From the NCBI RefSeq assembly GCF_014635705.1, contig NZ_BMDI01000003.1:124001-188000 (forward strand): a DNA stretch of 64,000 bases, written 5' to 3'. A model generated the notes under the pieces. The model was not told where the DNA came from and ran no database searches. It worked only from the letters and a program-made list of their open reading frames with translations. Shown here piece by piece: positions 45,024 to 55,191 of the stretch (the first letter of the stretch is position 1; each line of letters starts with the position of its first letter). The position numbers and the translations under genes are program-made. Origin of the DNA: Oxalicibacterium faecigallinarum. GTDB taxonomy: Bacteria > Pseudomonadota > Gammaproteobacteria > Burkholderiales > Burkholderiaceae_D.

Positions 45024-45922
45024 CGGCAGTGATGACCTCCGTTGCCTTTGATGCATGGATGAAGGACGTCCAGTCGCAGATGGAGTCGGCCTTGCTGCAA
45101 CATCTTCCGGCTGTCACTGTAAAGCCTGTCCGACTGCACGAAGCCATGCATTACGCCGTACTGGATGGCGGCAAGCGTGTACGGCCGCTGCTGGTGCATG
45201 CCGCGGGTGCCTTGTTTGATGCCGATGCTGCAGAGTTGGCACGCGCGGGTGCGGCGATCGAAATGATTCATGCCTATTCGCTGGTGCATGACGATATGCC
45301 GTGCATGGACGACGATGCATTGCGTCGCGGCAAGCCGACTGTGCATGTGAAATACGACGAAGCGACGGCGTTGCTGGTGGGTGATGCCTTGCAATCACAA
45401 GCGTTTGATGTGCTGGCCAACGGCAATGGCGCACCGGCGCAGCAATTGGCGATGGTGCGTCTGCTGGCGCAGGCATCAGGATCGCTGGGCATGTGTGGCG
45501 GACAGGCGATTGATCTGTCGAGCGTGGGACTGTCGCTGACACTGCCGGAGCTTGAGCAGATGCATCAACTGAAGACCGGTGCCCTGTTGCGTGCGGCTGT
45601 CTTGTTGGGTGCCATGGCTGGCAAGGTATTGAATCAGGAAGAACTAGCGGCGCTACACAAGTATGCTGTCGCTATCGGCCTGGCTTTTCAGGTGGTGGAC
45701 GATATCCTCGACGCCACTGCCGATTCGGCAACATTGGGAAAAACAGCAGGCAAAGATGCGGCGGACAACAAGCCGACCTACGTATCGATTCTGGGGCTCG
45801 AACAGTCTAAGACACTCGCTGAACAATTGCGGTCCGATGCGCACAATGCGCTCGAACAATTTGGGGATAAGGCACGACGCTTGCGTGAAATCGCAGATCT
45901 GATCGTGCAGCGGAAGGCTTAG
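45020..45922 (+). CDS. ispA: Farnesyl diphosphate synthase (geranyltranstransferase)
   Basis: This 300-residue prenyltransferase condenses IPP with DMAPP/GPP. It has the first Asp-rich motif DDMPCMDDD (near residues 93-101), the second DDILDATAD (around 232), GGKRVRPLL and KTGALLRA. It is translationally coupled to xseB (ATGA overlap) and followed by dxs one nucleotide after its stop. FPP feeds ubiquinone and undecaprenyl phosphate, the latter needed by the envelope enzymes. Confidence 0.96.
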   Translation: MTAVMTSVAFDAWMKDVQSQMESALLQHLPAVTVKPVRLHEAMHYAVLDGGKRVRPLLVHAAGALFDADAAELARAGAAIEMIHAYSLVHDDMPCMDDDALRRGKPTVHVKYDEATALLVGDALQSQAFDVLANGNGAPAQQLAMVRLLAQASGSLGMCGGQAIDLSSVGLSLTLPELEQMHQLKTGALLRAAVLLGAMAGKVLNQEELAALHKYAVAIGLAFQVVDDILDATADSATLGKTAGKDAADNKPTYVSILGLEQSKTLAEQLRSDAHNALEQFGDKARRLREIADLIVQRKA

Positions 45923-45923
45923 T

Positions 45924-47795
45924 ATGGATTTGCTTCAAACAATCAATGACCCGGCCGACATGCGCGCCCTGTCGCGACCGCAGCTCAAGCAGCTGGCGGA
46001 CGAGCTGCGCGCGTTTGTGCTGGAGTCGGTTGCGCAAACGGGCGGACATTTGTCGTCCAACCTCGGTACGGTCGAACTGACGATCGCACTGCATACCGTG
46101 TTCAACACGCCGGAAGATCGCATTATCTGGGACGTTGGTCATCAAACCTATCCGCACAAGATTCTGACCGGGCGTCGTGACCAAATGCATAGCCTGCGTC
46201 AGCTCAAAGGTATTTCCGGTTTTCCGCGTCGTGATGAAAGTCCGTACGACACGTTTGGTACCGCGCATTCCTCGACTTCGATTTCTGCCGCGCTCGGCAT
46301 GGCGCTGGCTGCGCAGGTCAAAGGGGAGGATCGTCACGCGATCGCTGTCATCGGCGACGGTGCGATGACGGCGGGCATGGCTTTCGAGGCCATGAACAAC
46401 GCGGGCATTCACGAGGACTGCAATCTGCTGGTGGTCTTGAACGACAACGATATGTCGATCTCTCCGCCGGTCGGGGCCTTGAATCGCTATCTTGCGCGTC
46501 TGATGTCGGGCCAGTTCTATGCTGCTGCGAAGAATGTCGGCAAGACGGTTTTGCCTGCACCGGTGCGCGAGCTGGCGAAACGGCTGGAGGAGCACGCTAA
46601 AGGCATGATCGTGCCTGCCACGATGTTCGAGGAATTCGGTTTCAATTACATCGGCCCGATCGACGGGCATGATCTGGATTCGCTGATCCCAACGCTGGAA
46701 AATATCAAGCAGCTCAAAGGACCGCAGTTCCTGCACGTGGTGACGCGCAAGGGACAGGGCTACAAATTGGCAGAAGCCGATCCGGTGCTGTACCACGGCC
46801 CTGGCAAGTTCGATCCGGCAGAAGGCATCAAACCGGCTGCGGCCAAGAAAGTAACGTACACCAGCGTATTTGGTGACTGGCTCTGTGATCAGGCCGCGGC
46901 TGATTCGCGTCTGGTTGGTATCACACCGGCAATGCGCGAAGGCTCGGGGATGGTCGAGTTCGAGCGTCGCTTCCCTGACCGTTATCACGATGTCGGCATT
47001 GCCGAACAGCATGCCGTGACCTTTGCAGGCGGGATGGCATGCGAGGGCTTGAAGCCGGTGGTCGCGATCTATTCGACGTTTCTGCAGCGCGGTTACGATC
47101 AACTAATTCATGACGTTGCCCTGCAAAATCTGGACGTGACGTTTGCGCTGGATCGTTCCGGTCTGGTTGGTGCGGATGGCGCAACCCATGCAGGTAACTA
47201 CGATATTGCCTTTCTGCGCTGCATTCCGAATATGGTCATCATGGCAGCATCGGACGAAAACGAGTGCCGCCGCATGCTGTCCACGGGTTTCCAATACAAT
47301 GGTCCTGCCTCCATTCGTTATCCGCGTGGCGGTGGTGTCGGTGCGGCGGTCGGTAAGGATCTCGAGACGATTCCGCTGGGTACCGGCGAAGTGCGTCGTG
47401 AAGGTAAAAGCATTGCGATTCTGGCATTTGGCACGATGGTGGCGCCAAGCCTGCAGGCTGGTGAAGAGCTCGATGCCACGGTGGCGAACATGCGTTTCGT
47501 CAAGCCGCTGGACGTTGCCTTGCTCAAGCAGCTGGCAGCAACACACGATGCACTGGTGACCGTAGAAGAAGGCTGCATCATGGGCGGTGCCGGTTCTGCG
47601 GTAGCCGAAGCGATGGCGGCAGCAGGCATTGTCAAGCCACTATTGATTCTTGGTTTGCCGGACCAATTTATCGATCATGGTGACGCCGGGCAGTTGCTGG
47701 CGATGAATGGGCTGGATGCCAAGGGTATTGCGGCTTCGATTCGCCAGCGTTTCGACAAGGGTGAGCCACGTTTGGTGGTCAATAACAAACAATAA
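45924..47795 (+). CDS. dxs: 1-deoxy-D-xylulose-5-phosphate synthase
   Basis: This 623-residue thiamine-diphosphate enzyme makes DXP from pyruvate and glyceraldehyde-3-phosphate, the first MEP-pathway step, and also feeds thiamine and pyridoxal synthesis. Motifs include [13 protein letters not shown], the TPP-binding GDGAMTAG, and [17 protein letters not shown] in the transketolase domain. The ATG lies 1 nt after the ispA stop, so it is co-translated with ispA. Confidence 0.97.
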   Translation: MDLLQTINDPADMRALSRPQLKQLADELRAFVLESVAQTGGHLSSNLGTVELTIALHTVFNTPEDRIIWDVGHQTYPHKILTGRRDQMHSLRQLKGISGFPRRDESPYDTFGTAHSSTSISAALGMALAAQVKGEDRHAIAVIGDGAMTAGMAFEAMNNAGIHEDCNLLVVLNDNDMSISPPVGALNRYLARLMSGQFYAAAKNVGKTVLPAPVRELAKRLEEHAKGMIVPATMFEEFGFNYIGPIDGHDLDSLIPTLENIKQLKGPQFLHVVTRKGQGYKLAEADPVLYHGPGKFDPAEGIKPAAAKKVTYTSVFGDWLCDQAAADSRLVGITPAMREGSGMVEFERRFPDRYHDVGIAEQHAVTFAGGMACEGLKPVVAIYSTFLQRGYDQLIHDVALQNLDVTFALDRSGLVGADGATHAGNYDIAFLRCIPNMVIMAASDENECRRMLSTGFQYNGPASIRYPRGGGVGAAVGKDLETIPLGTGEVRREGKSIAILAFGTMVAPSLQAGEELDATVANMRFVKPLDVALLKQLAATHDALVTVEEGCIMGGAGSAVAEAMAAAGIVKPLLILGLPDQFIDHGDAGQLLAMNGLDAKGIAASIRQRFDKGEPRLVVNNKQ

Positions 47796-47869
47796 TTATT
47801 TTGCGGCGGCGCATGTGGCCGCATAGCAGGCGGATCGTCTACAGACGCCGCGTCTTTTAAGGTTTAGTG

Positions 47870-48676
47870 ATGAATACTCGCGACCCCGGCATCAATGCCC
47901 TCCCTGACGTGCAGAGCACGCCAGATACGCGTCATATCCCGATTCAACGTGTGGGCGTCAAAGGCGTTCGCTATCCGGTTTCTGTCAAGACCGCGTCCGG
48001 CGTGCAGCCATCGGTTGGCACCTGGAACATGTATGTGCATTTGTCAGAGCAGGAGAAGGGCACCCACATGTCGCGCTTCATCGCGCTGCTGGAAGATAAC
48101 GCACAACCATTTGATGTCGCCGTCTTCAGCGAATTGATGCGCAAGATGCTCGCCTTGCTCGAAGCCGAAGCAGGTCGTATCGAAGTGACGCTGCCGTACT
48201 TCATCAACAAGACCGCGCCGGTTTCCGGCGTACAAAGTCTGATGGATTACGAAGTCGGCTTGATTGCGGATCATCGCAATGGCAAGACCGAAATCACATT
48301 GAAGGTGCTGGTGCCGGTCACCAGCCTGTGCCCGTGCTCGAAAAAGATTTCGGCTTACGGCGCGCACAATCAACGTTCGCACATCACGGTGCAGGCGGTG
48401 ATGGATGGTGATTTTGTGGTTGACGATTTGATCGCCAAGATCGAGGCACAGGCGTCGTGCGAACTGTGGGGCTTGCTCAAGCGTCCGGATGAAAAATATG
48501 TGACCGAGCGCGCCTATGAGAATCCGAAGTTTGTTGAGGATCTGGTGCGTGATGTGGCGGTGATGCTGAACAACGAAGCTGCTGTCGTTGCGTACACGCT
48601 GGAAGCAGAGAACTTTGAGTCGATTCACAATCACTCGGCGTATGCGCTGATTGAGAAGGACAAGCGAGTAGGCTGA
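47870..48676 (+). CDS. folE2: GTP cyclohydrolase FolE2 (type IB)
   Basis: This 268-residue enzyme makes dihydroneopterin triphosphate, the folate precursor. It has the family features [23 protein letters not shown], the [12 protein letters not shown] motif, and [23 protein letters not shown] with the catalytic cysteine. FolE2 uses various metals, unlike the zinc-dependent FolE. The ATG at 47870 has AAGG upstream; a GTG is at 47867. A terminator follows. Confidence 0.95.
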   Translation: MNTRDPGINALPDVQSTPDTRHIPIQRVGVKGVRYPVSVKTASGVQPSVGTWNMYVHLSEQEKGTHMSRFIALLEDNAQPFDVAVFSELMRKMLALLEAEAGRIEVTLPYFINKTAPVSGVQSLMDYEVGLIADHRNGKTEITLKVLVPVTSLCPCSKKISAYGAHNQRSHITVQAVMDGDFVVDDLIAKIEAQASCELWGLLKRPDEKYVTERAYENPKFVEDLVRDVAVMLNNEAAVVAYTLEAENFESIHNHSAYALIEKDKRVG

Positions 48677-48696
48677 GCACCCCTTGCCGATTGGTT

Positions 48697-48729
48697 AAAA
48701 AATGCCGCTCCTTGGAGCGGCATTTTTTA
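48697..48729. terminator. Terminator after folE2
   Basis: Stem ATGCCGCTCC/GGAGCGGCAT (48702-48711 and 48714-48723), tight loop, followed by TTTTTT; A6 precedes it, so it also works in reverse. Confidence 0.92.
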
Positions 48730-48833
48730 TTGAGATTCGGTGACTGCGGGTGATATTGGCTCTTCGGATAGCCTTGCGGGCCACATCCGGCAAATCGCCT
48801 TGGCTAATTGGAAACTGTAAGGGCACTGGGGAT

Positions 48834-49394
48834 TCATGCGTGATTTCGATCACGCTCTCTTTCCCACAACACATCTCCTCCGCCAGCAAACCGATTCAAC
48901 ACCCGCGCCAGTACAAACAACAAATCCGACAGGCGATTCAGATACTGCCGTGGCGCATCATTGATGGTTTCGGCACGGCCCAGCGCAACGACGGCACGTT
49001 CGGCTCGGCGGCACACCGTGCGACAAACATGCGACTGCGAGGCGGCGCGAGATCCTGCTGGCAGAATGAACTCCTTCAGCGCAGGTAATTCGGCGTTGTA
49101 CCTGGCGAGCAGTGCATCAAGACGTGAGACATGGGTTTCGGTGATCAGGGCATAGCCGGGAATGCAGAGTTCGCCACCCAGATCGAACAGGTCGTGCTGG
49201 ATGGTGATGAGTTCTTCGCGCAACGCATCAGGCAGTGTTTCACAGAGCAGCAGGCCCAGATGGGAGTTGAGTTCGTCGACATCGCCCATTGCATGCACGC
49301 GCAGCGCATCCTTGCCGGTGCGGCTGCCATCGCCGAGGCCGGTTGTGCCATCGTCACCCGTGCGCGTTGTGATTTTTGAAAGTCTGTTGCCCAT
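48834..49394 (-). CDS. Cob(I)yrinic acid a,c-diamide adenosyltransferase (PduO type)
   Basis: This 186-residue ATP:corrinoid adenosyltransferase has the nucleotide-binding N-terminus TRTGDDGTTGLGDGSR and the conserved region CRTVCRRAERAVV. It makes adenosylcobalamin from cob(I)alamin. It lies alone on the minus strand, diverging from the LysR gene, so no cobalamin cluster is here; the cell may salvage B12. Confidence 0.94.
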   Translation of the reverse strand: MGNRLSKITTRTGDDGTTGLGDGSRTGKDALRVHAMGDVDELNSHLGLLLCETLPDALREELITIQHDLFDLGGELCIPGYALITETHVSRLDALLARYNAELPALKEFILPAGSRAASQSHVCRTVCRRAERAVVALGRAETINDAPRQYLNRLSDLLFVLARVLNRFAGGGDVLWERERDRNHA

Positions 49395-49542
49395 TTGTCA
49401 GTGTTGTTTGAGTTGGAAGCCGCGAGGATACGGGAAAACATCAATCTTCGGTATTGATCAGAGAAAATTACGTGTTGTAAATGACGTAGATCAAGACGAA
49501 GCGGTAGAATCTCACCTTTCCCGTTGTGTAATCAAATAATTC

Positions 49543-50436
49543 ATGGCCATTCGCCTTCCTCCCGTTCATGCTCTTTCCGCTTTTGAAGCGGCCGCCCGTC
49601 TAGGTTCCTTTGCCGTTGCGGCTGAAGAGTTGTGCATCACGCCGTCGGCGTTCTCGCATCGTATTCGCCTGCTGGAGGAATTTGTCGGCGAGCGGCTGTT
49701 TCTGCGTGATGGGCGTAGTGTCAGTTTGACCGAGTTTGGCCGCCGTTATCTGGATGTGGTGCGTGATGCCTTGCGTTCGCTGGCCGATTTTCCGCTGCCG
49801 CATCGCAGCTCGCCAACGCATCCGCGCGTCAAGATTACTGTGCCGCCTACGTTTGCGCGTTACCTGTTTCTGCCCAACATTACGGAATTCACGGATGCCA
49901 ATCCCGATATCACGATCGAGACCTTTCTGTCGGTGCCGCTGTATGACATGAGCCTTTCGGAAACCGATGTGGAAGTGCGCTTTGGTGTCGGCAATTATCC
50001 GGATCTGGTGACGGAAAAATTGTTTGAAGAGCCGGTATTCCCTGTCGCCAGCCCCGAATATGCAAAACAGATGGGGCTGGAAAAGCCGGGCGATCTGAAA
50101 AATGCGACGCTCCTGCGGTCTGCATTGGAGCCATGGCAACCCTGGTTCAATGCAGCAGGTCTGGATTGGCCCGAGCCTTCGATGGGTTTGCGCATCGATG
50201 ATCTTGGATTGTTGCTTGAGGCCGTGCGTCATGGCTATGGTGTCGGTTTGACCCGCAGTCATTTTGCGCGCGACATGATCCGCAATGGCGATCTGGTGCC
50301 TTTGTTTGATGTCGCACTGACAACGCCGCAGCATGCGTATTATCTTGTCTATGAACGCGGCGTACGCGAGCGGCCTGAAGTCGACGCCATGCTGAACTGG
50401 ATGATGGCGCGCTTCAATACGCAACGCTTGTCTTGA
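49543..50436 (+). CDS. LysR-family regulator, GcvA-like
   Basis: This 297-residue regulator begins with a winged helix-turn-helix (MAIRLPPVHALSAFEAAARLG, then EELCITPSAFSHRIRLLE). A periplasmic-binding-like effector domain follows (about 90-290). The start RLPPLxALRxFEAAARxxSF pattern is that of GcvA/TrpI-type LysR proteins. It diverges from the cobalamin gene. It lies just before glcDEF, but glycolate regulators are usually GntR-type, so control of glcDEF is only a possibility. Confidence 0.92.
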   Translation: MAIRLPPVHALSAFEAAARLGSFAVAAEELCITPSAFSHRIRLLEEFVGERLFLRDGRSVSLTEFGRRYLDVVRDALRSLADFPLPHRSSPTHPRVKITVPPTFARYLFLPNITEFTDANPDITIETFLSVPLYDMSLSETDVEVRFGVGNYPDLVTEKLFEEPVFPVASPEYAKQMGLEKPGDLKNATLLRSALEPWQPWFNAAGLDWPEPSMGLRIDDLGLLLEAVRHGYGVGLTRSHFARDMIRNGDLVPLFDVALTTPQHAYYLVYERGVRERPEVDAMLNWMMARFNTQRLS

Positions 50437-50445
50437 TCCGTCCTG

Positions 50446-50480
50446 CTGACGTATTGTCCTGATACGTCAGTGTTTGTTTC
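50446..50480 (+). terminator. Terminator of the LysR gene
   Basis: Perfect 9-bp stem CTGACGTAT/ATACGTCAG (50446-50454 and 50462-50470) with a 7-nt loop, then TGTTTGTTTC. Confidence 0.72.
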
Positions 50481-50556
50481 CACGCGCAGTCGTGGCGTGC
50501 CATAGCGGGCAATTGAATTATTTTCATCCCGCAATGGCAAAGCTTTCAGTGAAAAC

Positions 50557-50572
50557 CGAGTCATCTGACTCG
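50557..50572 (+). promoter_or_regulatory. Palindrome upstream of glcD, candidate operator
   Basis: CGAGTCATCTGACTCG has perfect 7-bp arms around TC and lies about 20 bp before a TACACT (50593-50598, -10-like). A GntR-type or LysR regulator of glycolate use could bind here; the binder is unknown. Confidence 0.45.
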
Positions 50573-50663
50573 CGATGCATCGGTCATTTCGTTACACTTC
50601 GCCTCTGCTCACGCTAAACGTGTGAGCCGTTCATTTTCATTCTTGTCATTAAAGGATTGTCAC

Positions 50664-52145
50664 GTGTCGACAGAGGCCGCCTATACAGCAGAACATCAAC
50701 GCATGGTCGTCAATGCGTTGCGCGCTGTATTGCCCGAGCGTGCTGTCTTGTTTCAGGCCGAAGACACGCGCCCCTATGAATGCGACGGACTCTCCGTGTT
50801 CACACAACTGCCGATGGTGGTCGTGTTGCCGGATTCGGAAGAGCAGGTTGTCGCGATTCTTAAAATATGCAATGCGCTGAAGGTTCGCATCGTGCCGCGT
50901 GGTGCCGGCACCGGCTTGTCCGGCGGCGCCTTGCCGATTGCCGATGGTGTGGTGCTGTCCACCGCACGCATGAGTCGTATCGTCAATGTCGATCCTTATG
51001 CGCGTACGGCAGTGGTGCAACCGGGCGTACGTAATCTGGCGATTTCCGAAGCCGTTGCGCAGCATGGTCTGTATTACGCACCTGATCCTTCGTCGCAGAT
51101 TGCCTGTTCGATTGGCGGCAACGTTGCGGAAAATTCGGGTGGTGTGCATTGCCTCAAGTATGGTCTGACCGTTCACAACGTCATGCGTGTGCGCATGGTC
51201 ACGATTGAAGGTGATGTAATCGAGCTGGGCGGCACTGCACTCGATGCGCCGGGTCTGGACTTGTTGCCGGTGTTTATCGGTTCTGAAGGCATGCTGGGTG
51301 TGGTGACGGAAGTGACCGTGCGCCTGATTCCCAAGCCGCGTCAGGCACGTGTGATTCTGGCATCGTTTGATGACGTCGTGAAAGGTGGTAACGCCGTGGC
51401 CGGCGTGATCGCGGCGGGCATCATTCCCGCGGGGCTGGAGATGATGGACAAGACCTCGTCGCGCATGGTTGAGCCCTTCGTCAAGGCGGGCTACGACATT
51501 GATGCGGAGGCGATTCTCTTGTGCGAATCCGATGGCATCCCCGAAGAAGTCGAGGAAGAAATCGCTCGCATGATTGCCGTGCTTGAGAAATCCGGTGCCA
51601 CCGCGATTGCCGTATCGAATAGTGAAGAAGAACGCTTGCGCTTCTGGTCCGGTCGCAAGAATGCGTTTCCGGCCGCCGGTCGCATCTCGCCGGATTACTA
51701 CTGCATTGATGGCACGATTCCACGCCGTGCATTGGCCGACGTCTTGCTCGGCATTCAGCGCATGGAAGAAAAATACGGTCTGCGTTGCGCCAACGTGTTC
51801 CACGCAGGAGATGGCAATCTGCACCCGCTGATTCTGTTCGACGCCAATCAGGAAGGTGAATTTCATCGCGCAGAAATGTTTGGCGCCGAAATCCTGGAAA
51901 TGTGCGTTGAGTTTGGAGGTTCCATCACCGGCGAACACGGTGTCGGCCTCGAAAAGATCAACCAGATGTGCGTTCAGTTTTCGCGCAGCGAGATGGACGC
52001 CTTTCTCGCTGTCAAGGCGGCGTTTGATCCGCCGATGCTGCTCAACCCAACCAAGGCAATTCCGACCCTGCAGCGCTGCGCCGAGTACGGCAAGATGCAC
52101 GTGCGTCGTGGCATGCTCAAGTTTGCCGATCTGCCCCGTTTTTGA
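50664..52145 (+). CDS. glcD: Glycolate oxidase subunit GlcD
   Basis: This 493-residue FAD flavoprotein oxidises glycolate to glyoxylate with GlcE and GlcF. The PCMH FAD domain (about 40-220) has PRGAGTGLSGGALP and DPSSQIACSIGGNVAENSGG. The C-terminal domain contains the VFHAGDGNLHP and TGEHGVGLEK motifs. The GTG at 50664 with AAAGGA upstream is chosen; a GTG at 50622 would add fourteen residues. Its stop overlaps the glcE ATG. Confidence 0.95.
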   Translation: MSTEAAYTAEHQRMVVNALRAVLPERAVLFQAEDTRPYECDGLSVFTQLPMVVVLPDSEEQVVAILKICNALKVRIVPRGAGTGLSGGALPIADGVVLSTARMSRIVNVDPYARTAVVQPGVRNLAISEAVAQHGLYYAPDPSSQIACSIGGNVAENSGGVHCLKYGLTVHNVMRVRMVTIEGDVIELGGTALDAPGLDLLPVFIGSEGMLGVVTEVTVRLIPKPRQARVILASFDDVVKGGNAVAGVIAAGIIPAGLEMMDKTSSRMVEPFVKAGYDIDAEAILLCESDGIPEEVEEEIARMIAVLEKSGATAIAVSNSEEERLRFWSGRKNAFPAAGRISPDYYCIDGTIPRRALADVLLGIQRMEEKYGLRCANVFHAGDGNLHPLILFDANQEGEFHRAEMFGAEILEMCVEFGGSITGEHGVGLEKINQMCVQFSRSEMDAFLAVKAAFDPPMLLNPTKAIPTLQRCAEYGKMHVRRGMLKFADLPRF

Positions 52146-53218
52146 TGACGAACATGGACAATCAACTCGATCAGTTCCGCGACGTGATTCTCGATGCCGC
52201 CGACAGGAAGCAGGCATTGTGCATACGCGGTGGCGGTAGCAAGGACTGGTATGGCCGCGAACCTGTTGGTGATGTGCTGGATACGCGTGCCTATAGCGGT
52301 GTTGTCAGCTATGACCCGACCGAGCTGGTCATCACGGTTCGCAGCGGCACGCCCTTGACCGAAGTCGAGGCGGTACTGGCCGAACAGAATCAGATGCTCG
52401 CTTTCGAACCGCCGCATTGCAGTGCCAACGCGACTGCTGGTGGGATGGTTGCTGCCGGTCTGGCCGGCCCGCGTCGTCAGGCAGTGGGCAGCGTGCGTGA
52501 CTTCTTGCTGGGCGTTGCCATGATCAATGGCAAGGGCGAGCTGCTGCATTTCGGCGGACAGGTCATGAAGAACGTGGCTGGTTACGATGTGTCGCGCATG
52601 ATGGCCGGTTCGCTGGGAACGCTCGGCCTGCTGGTTGAAGTGTCGCTCAAAGTGTTGCCCAAGCCTTATGCCGAAACCACTGTGCGTATGGCATTGAGCG
52701 AGCAGGATGCCTTGCGTCGTTTGAATGAGTGGGGCGGTCAGCCGCTGCCGATTTCGGCCAGCGCCTGGTGTGATGGCGTACTGGTCGTCCGTTTGTCTGG
52801 TGCACAGGCGGCAATTTCCGCAGCGCGCGAGATCATTGGCGGCGATGAGATATCCGACGCCGAGCCATTCTGGATCGCGATGCGTGAGCAAAGCAATGAC
52901 TTCTTCGCGCAGGCGCCGCTGCTGTGGCGTTTGTCCGTGCCATCAACGGCTGCACCGATCGTGCTGCCAGGTGAGCAACTGATCGAATGGGGCGGCGCGC
53001 AGCGCTGGTTCCGTACGCATGATGCATCGATGGCATCCGCGATTCGTGCGGCGGCAACCGCGGCGGGCGGCCATGCCACTCTGTTCCGCGGAGGCGATCG
53101 TACGGGCGAGATCTTCCAGCCGCTGGCTCCCGCAGTAGAACGCATTCACCGTAATCTCAAGCAGGCATTCGACCCAAGCGGCATCTTCAATCCGGGCCGC
53201 ATGTATGCGGGCTTGTGA
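52145..53218 (+). CDS. glcE: Glycolate oxidase FAD-binding subunit GlcE
   Basis: This 357-residue subunit has a shortened PCMH FAD domain (RGGGSKDWYG, FEPPHCSANATAGGMVAAGLAGP, GQVMKNVAGYDVSRMMAGSLGTLG) and a variable C-terminal part. The ATG at 52145 overlaps the glcD stop by one base (TGATG), so translation is coupled. It is the second gene of glcDEF. Confidence 0.95.
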   Translation: MTNMDNQLDQFRDVILDAADRKQALCIRGGGSKDWYGREPVGDVLDTRAYSGVVSYDPTELVITVRSGTPLTEVEAVLAEQNQMLAFEPPHCSANATAGGMVAAGLAGPRRQAVGSVRDFLLGVAMINGKGELLHFGGQVMKNVAGYDVSRMMAGSLGTLGLLVEVSLKVLPKPYAETTVRMALSEQDALRRLNEWGGQPLPISASAWCDGVLVVRLSGAQAAISAAREIIGGDEISDAEPFWIAMREQSNDFFAQAPLLWRLSVPSTAAPIVLPGEQLIEWGGAQRWFRTHDASMASAIRAAATAAGGHATLFRGGDRTGEIFQPLAPAVERIHRNLKQAFDPSGIFNPGRMYAGL

Positions 53219-53246
53219 TTGCCGATTCATCTTCAGGTAAATAGCA

Positions 53247-54479
53247 ATGCAAACAAATCTGGCTGACTTTATCCGGGACACGCGCGAAGGCAAGGAGGCG
53301 GATGCCATCCTGCGCAGTTGTGTCCATTGCGGGTTTTGTACGGCAACCTGTCCGACGTACCAGTTGCTCGGTGATGAGCTCGATGGACCGCGTGGTCGCA
53401 TCTACCTGATCAAGCAGGTGCTGGAAGGTAAGGAGCCGACCGCAAAGACGCAGCAACATCTGGACCGCTGTCTGACCTGCCGCAATTGCGAAACCACCTG
53501 TCCTTCCGGTGTGCAGTATGGTCGCCTGATCGATATCGGTCGCAAGGTCGTATCCGATCGTGTTTCCTACACGCCGGTACAGCGTCTCAAGCGCGCCGCT
53601 TTGCGTGAACTGTTACCGCGCAAGGCGATCTTTTCGCCCGCGATGAAGGTTGGGCAGCTGGTGCGTCCATTGTTGCCGTCGGCATTGCGCGAGAAAGTCC
53701 CAGCACCCCGGTCGTCCGGTATCTGGCCAACACGTCAGCACGCACGCACCATGTTATTGCTTGATGGTTGCGTACAGCCATCCATGGCACCGAATATCAA
53801 TGCGGCTACTGCACGTGTGTTCGATGCCTTGCAAGTGCAATTGCTGGTCGCGCAAAAAGCGGGGTGCTGTGGTGCGATTCGTCATCATCTGAATGATCAT
53901 GATGGCGCACTGAATGATGTCCGTCGCAATATCGATGCATGGTGGCCGGCGATCGAAGCGGGCGCAGAAGCAATCGTGATGACCGCATCCGGTTGTGGTG
54001 TCATGGTCAAGGACTACGGGCATTTGCTCGCGCATGATCCGGACTACGCGGAAAAAGCCCTGCGTATTTCGGGCATGACCAAGGACCTGAGTGAAATCCT
54101 GCCGGATTTTGAGGAAGAGCTCGCTGCGCAACTGGCAGGAAAAATCAACAAGCGTGTTGCCTGGCATCCGCCCTGCACGCTGCAACACGGTCAACAGATT
54201 CGCGGCAAGGTGGAAGGTGTGTTACGTGCAGCCGGTGTGGACGTCCAGTTGTGCAAGGACAGTCATCTCTGCTGCGGCTCGGCTGGCACCTATTCGGTTC
54301 TGCAACCGGAGCTTTCGCATCAGCTACGCGATCGCAAGATCGCCAATCTGGAAGCGACCGGCGCCGACACCATCGTTTCTGCCAATATCGGTTGTCTGAC
54401 GCACCTGCAATCCGGTACGGCAAAGCCTGTGCGACACTGGATCGAACTGATCGATGATGCGTTGATTGCAGCGCATTGA
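53247..54479 (+). CDS. glcF: Glycolate oxidase iron-sulfur subunit GlcF
   Basis: This 410-residue subunit has two [4Fe-4S] motifs (C25/C28/C31/C35 and C76/C79/C82/C86) and two CCG domains (AGCCGAIRHH and HLCCGSAGTY). It passes electrons from GlcD to the quinone pool. Together with GlcDE it is the membrane-associated glycolate oxidase. A terminator follows. Confidence 0.96.
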   Translation: MQTNLADFIRDTREGKEADAILRSCVHCGFCTATCPTYQLLGDELDGPRGRIYLIKQVLEGKEPTAKTQQHLDRCLTCRNCETTCPSGVQYGRLIDIGRKVVSDRVSYTPVQRLKRAALRELLPRKAIFSPAMKVGQLVRPLLPSALREKVPAPRSSGIWPTRQHARTMLLLDGCVQPSMAPNINAATARVFDALQVQLLVAQKAGCCGAIRHHLNDHDGALNDVRRNIDAWWPAIEAGAEAIVMTASGCGVMVKDYGHLLAHDPDYAEKALRISGMTKDLSEILPDFEEELAAQLAGKINKRVAWHPPCTLQHGQQIRGKVEGVLRAAGVDVQLCKDSHLCCGSAGTYSVLQPELSHQLRDRKIANLEATGADTIVSANIGCLTHLQSGTAKPVRHWIELIDDALIAAH

Positions 54480-54510
54480 TAACGCACATTCCTGATAGTG
54501 TCGTATAAAA

Positions 54511-54540
54511 AGGGGCTGCTTTTCGAGCGGCCCCTTTTTT
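54511..54540 (+). terminator. Terminator of glcDEF
   Basis: Nine-pair stem GGGGCTGCT/AGCGGCCCC (54512-54520 and 54526-54534; one G-T pair), 5-nt loop, then TTTTTT. Confidence 0.9.
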
Positions 54541-54698
54541 ATATTGCGAAGCCAGACAATGCTGCTGCCATACATTGTGGATTGTGAGGAAGGCATCTGA
54601 CGTTGTATCCTACCGCTGTTTTTCGGCATAAAGATTGATTTAATCCGTAGCGACCTGATCGGTCTGCATCTTCAACCCTGCTTTCCATACGCAAGAGC

Positions 54699-55160
54699 AT
54701 GCCTCGTCTTGATACGAAAATTCCTGCGCCAGTTACGGCAATCGTGATTGGTCTTTTGATGAAGTGGTACGCTCATGCGGGCGATGTGCGCATGGATCCC
54801 TCGCTGCTGCGGATGGAGATCGGCGTGACGCTGGCACAAATCAGTGCATTGATCGCGCTGATTGCCTTTGTCTGCATGTGGCGTGCACGCACGACGATCA
54901 ATCCCTTGCAGCCGGACAAGGCCAGTAGTCTGGTCACAAACGGCATCTTTCGTTTTTCGCGCAATCCGCTTTATCTGAGCCTGTTGCTGCTCTTGATCGC
55001 GTATGCAATACGCCTGGAGTCGGCGATGGTCTGGATTGGCCCTTGTGCGTTCGTTGCTTACGTCACGCGTTTTCAGATTGTGCCGGAAGAGCGCGTGCTG
55101 ACTGAGAAATTTGGTCAGGCCTACGTGGCGTATAAAGGCAGGACGCGACGCTGGCTCTGA
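54699..55160 (+). CDS. Isoprenylcysteine carboxyl methyltransferase-family membrane protein
   Basis: This 153-residue protein has about four hydrophobic segments and the ICMT/PEMT signature: FRFSRNPLYLSLLLLLIAYA, then EERVLTEKFGQAYVAYKGRTRRWL at the C-terminus. Bacterial members are inner-membrane SAM-dependent methyltransferases of unknown substrate. It stands alone between converging genes. Confidence 0.88.
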   Translation: MPRLDTKIPAPVTAIVIGLLMKWYAHAGDVRMDPSLLRMEIGVTLAQISALIALIAFVCMWRARTTINPLQPDKASSLVTNGIFRFSRNPLYLSLLLLLIAYAIRLESAMVWIGPCAFVAYVTRFQIVPEERVLTEKFGQAYVAYKGRTRRWL

Positions 55161-55191
55161 GAAGGGTGACGTGCCGGATGGGATGCGTCCA

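Noticed and set aside
47796-47869. Zur-type operator before folE2
   Set aside because: No Zur-like AT-rich palindrome and no copy of the ZIP-associated TTGCAACC motif is present; only a GC-rich hairpin is seen.
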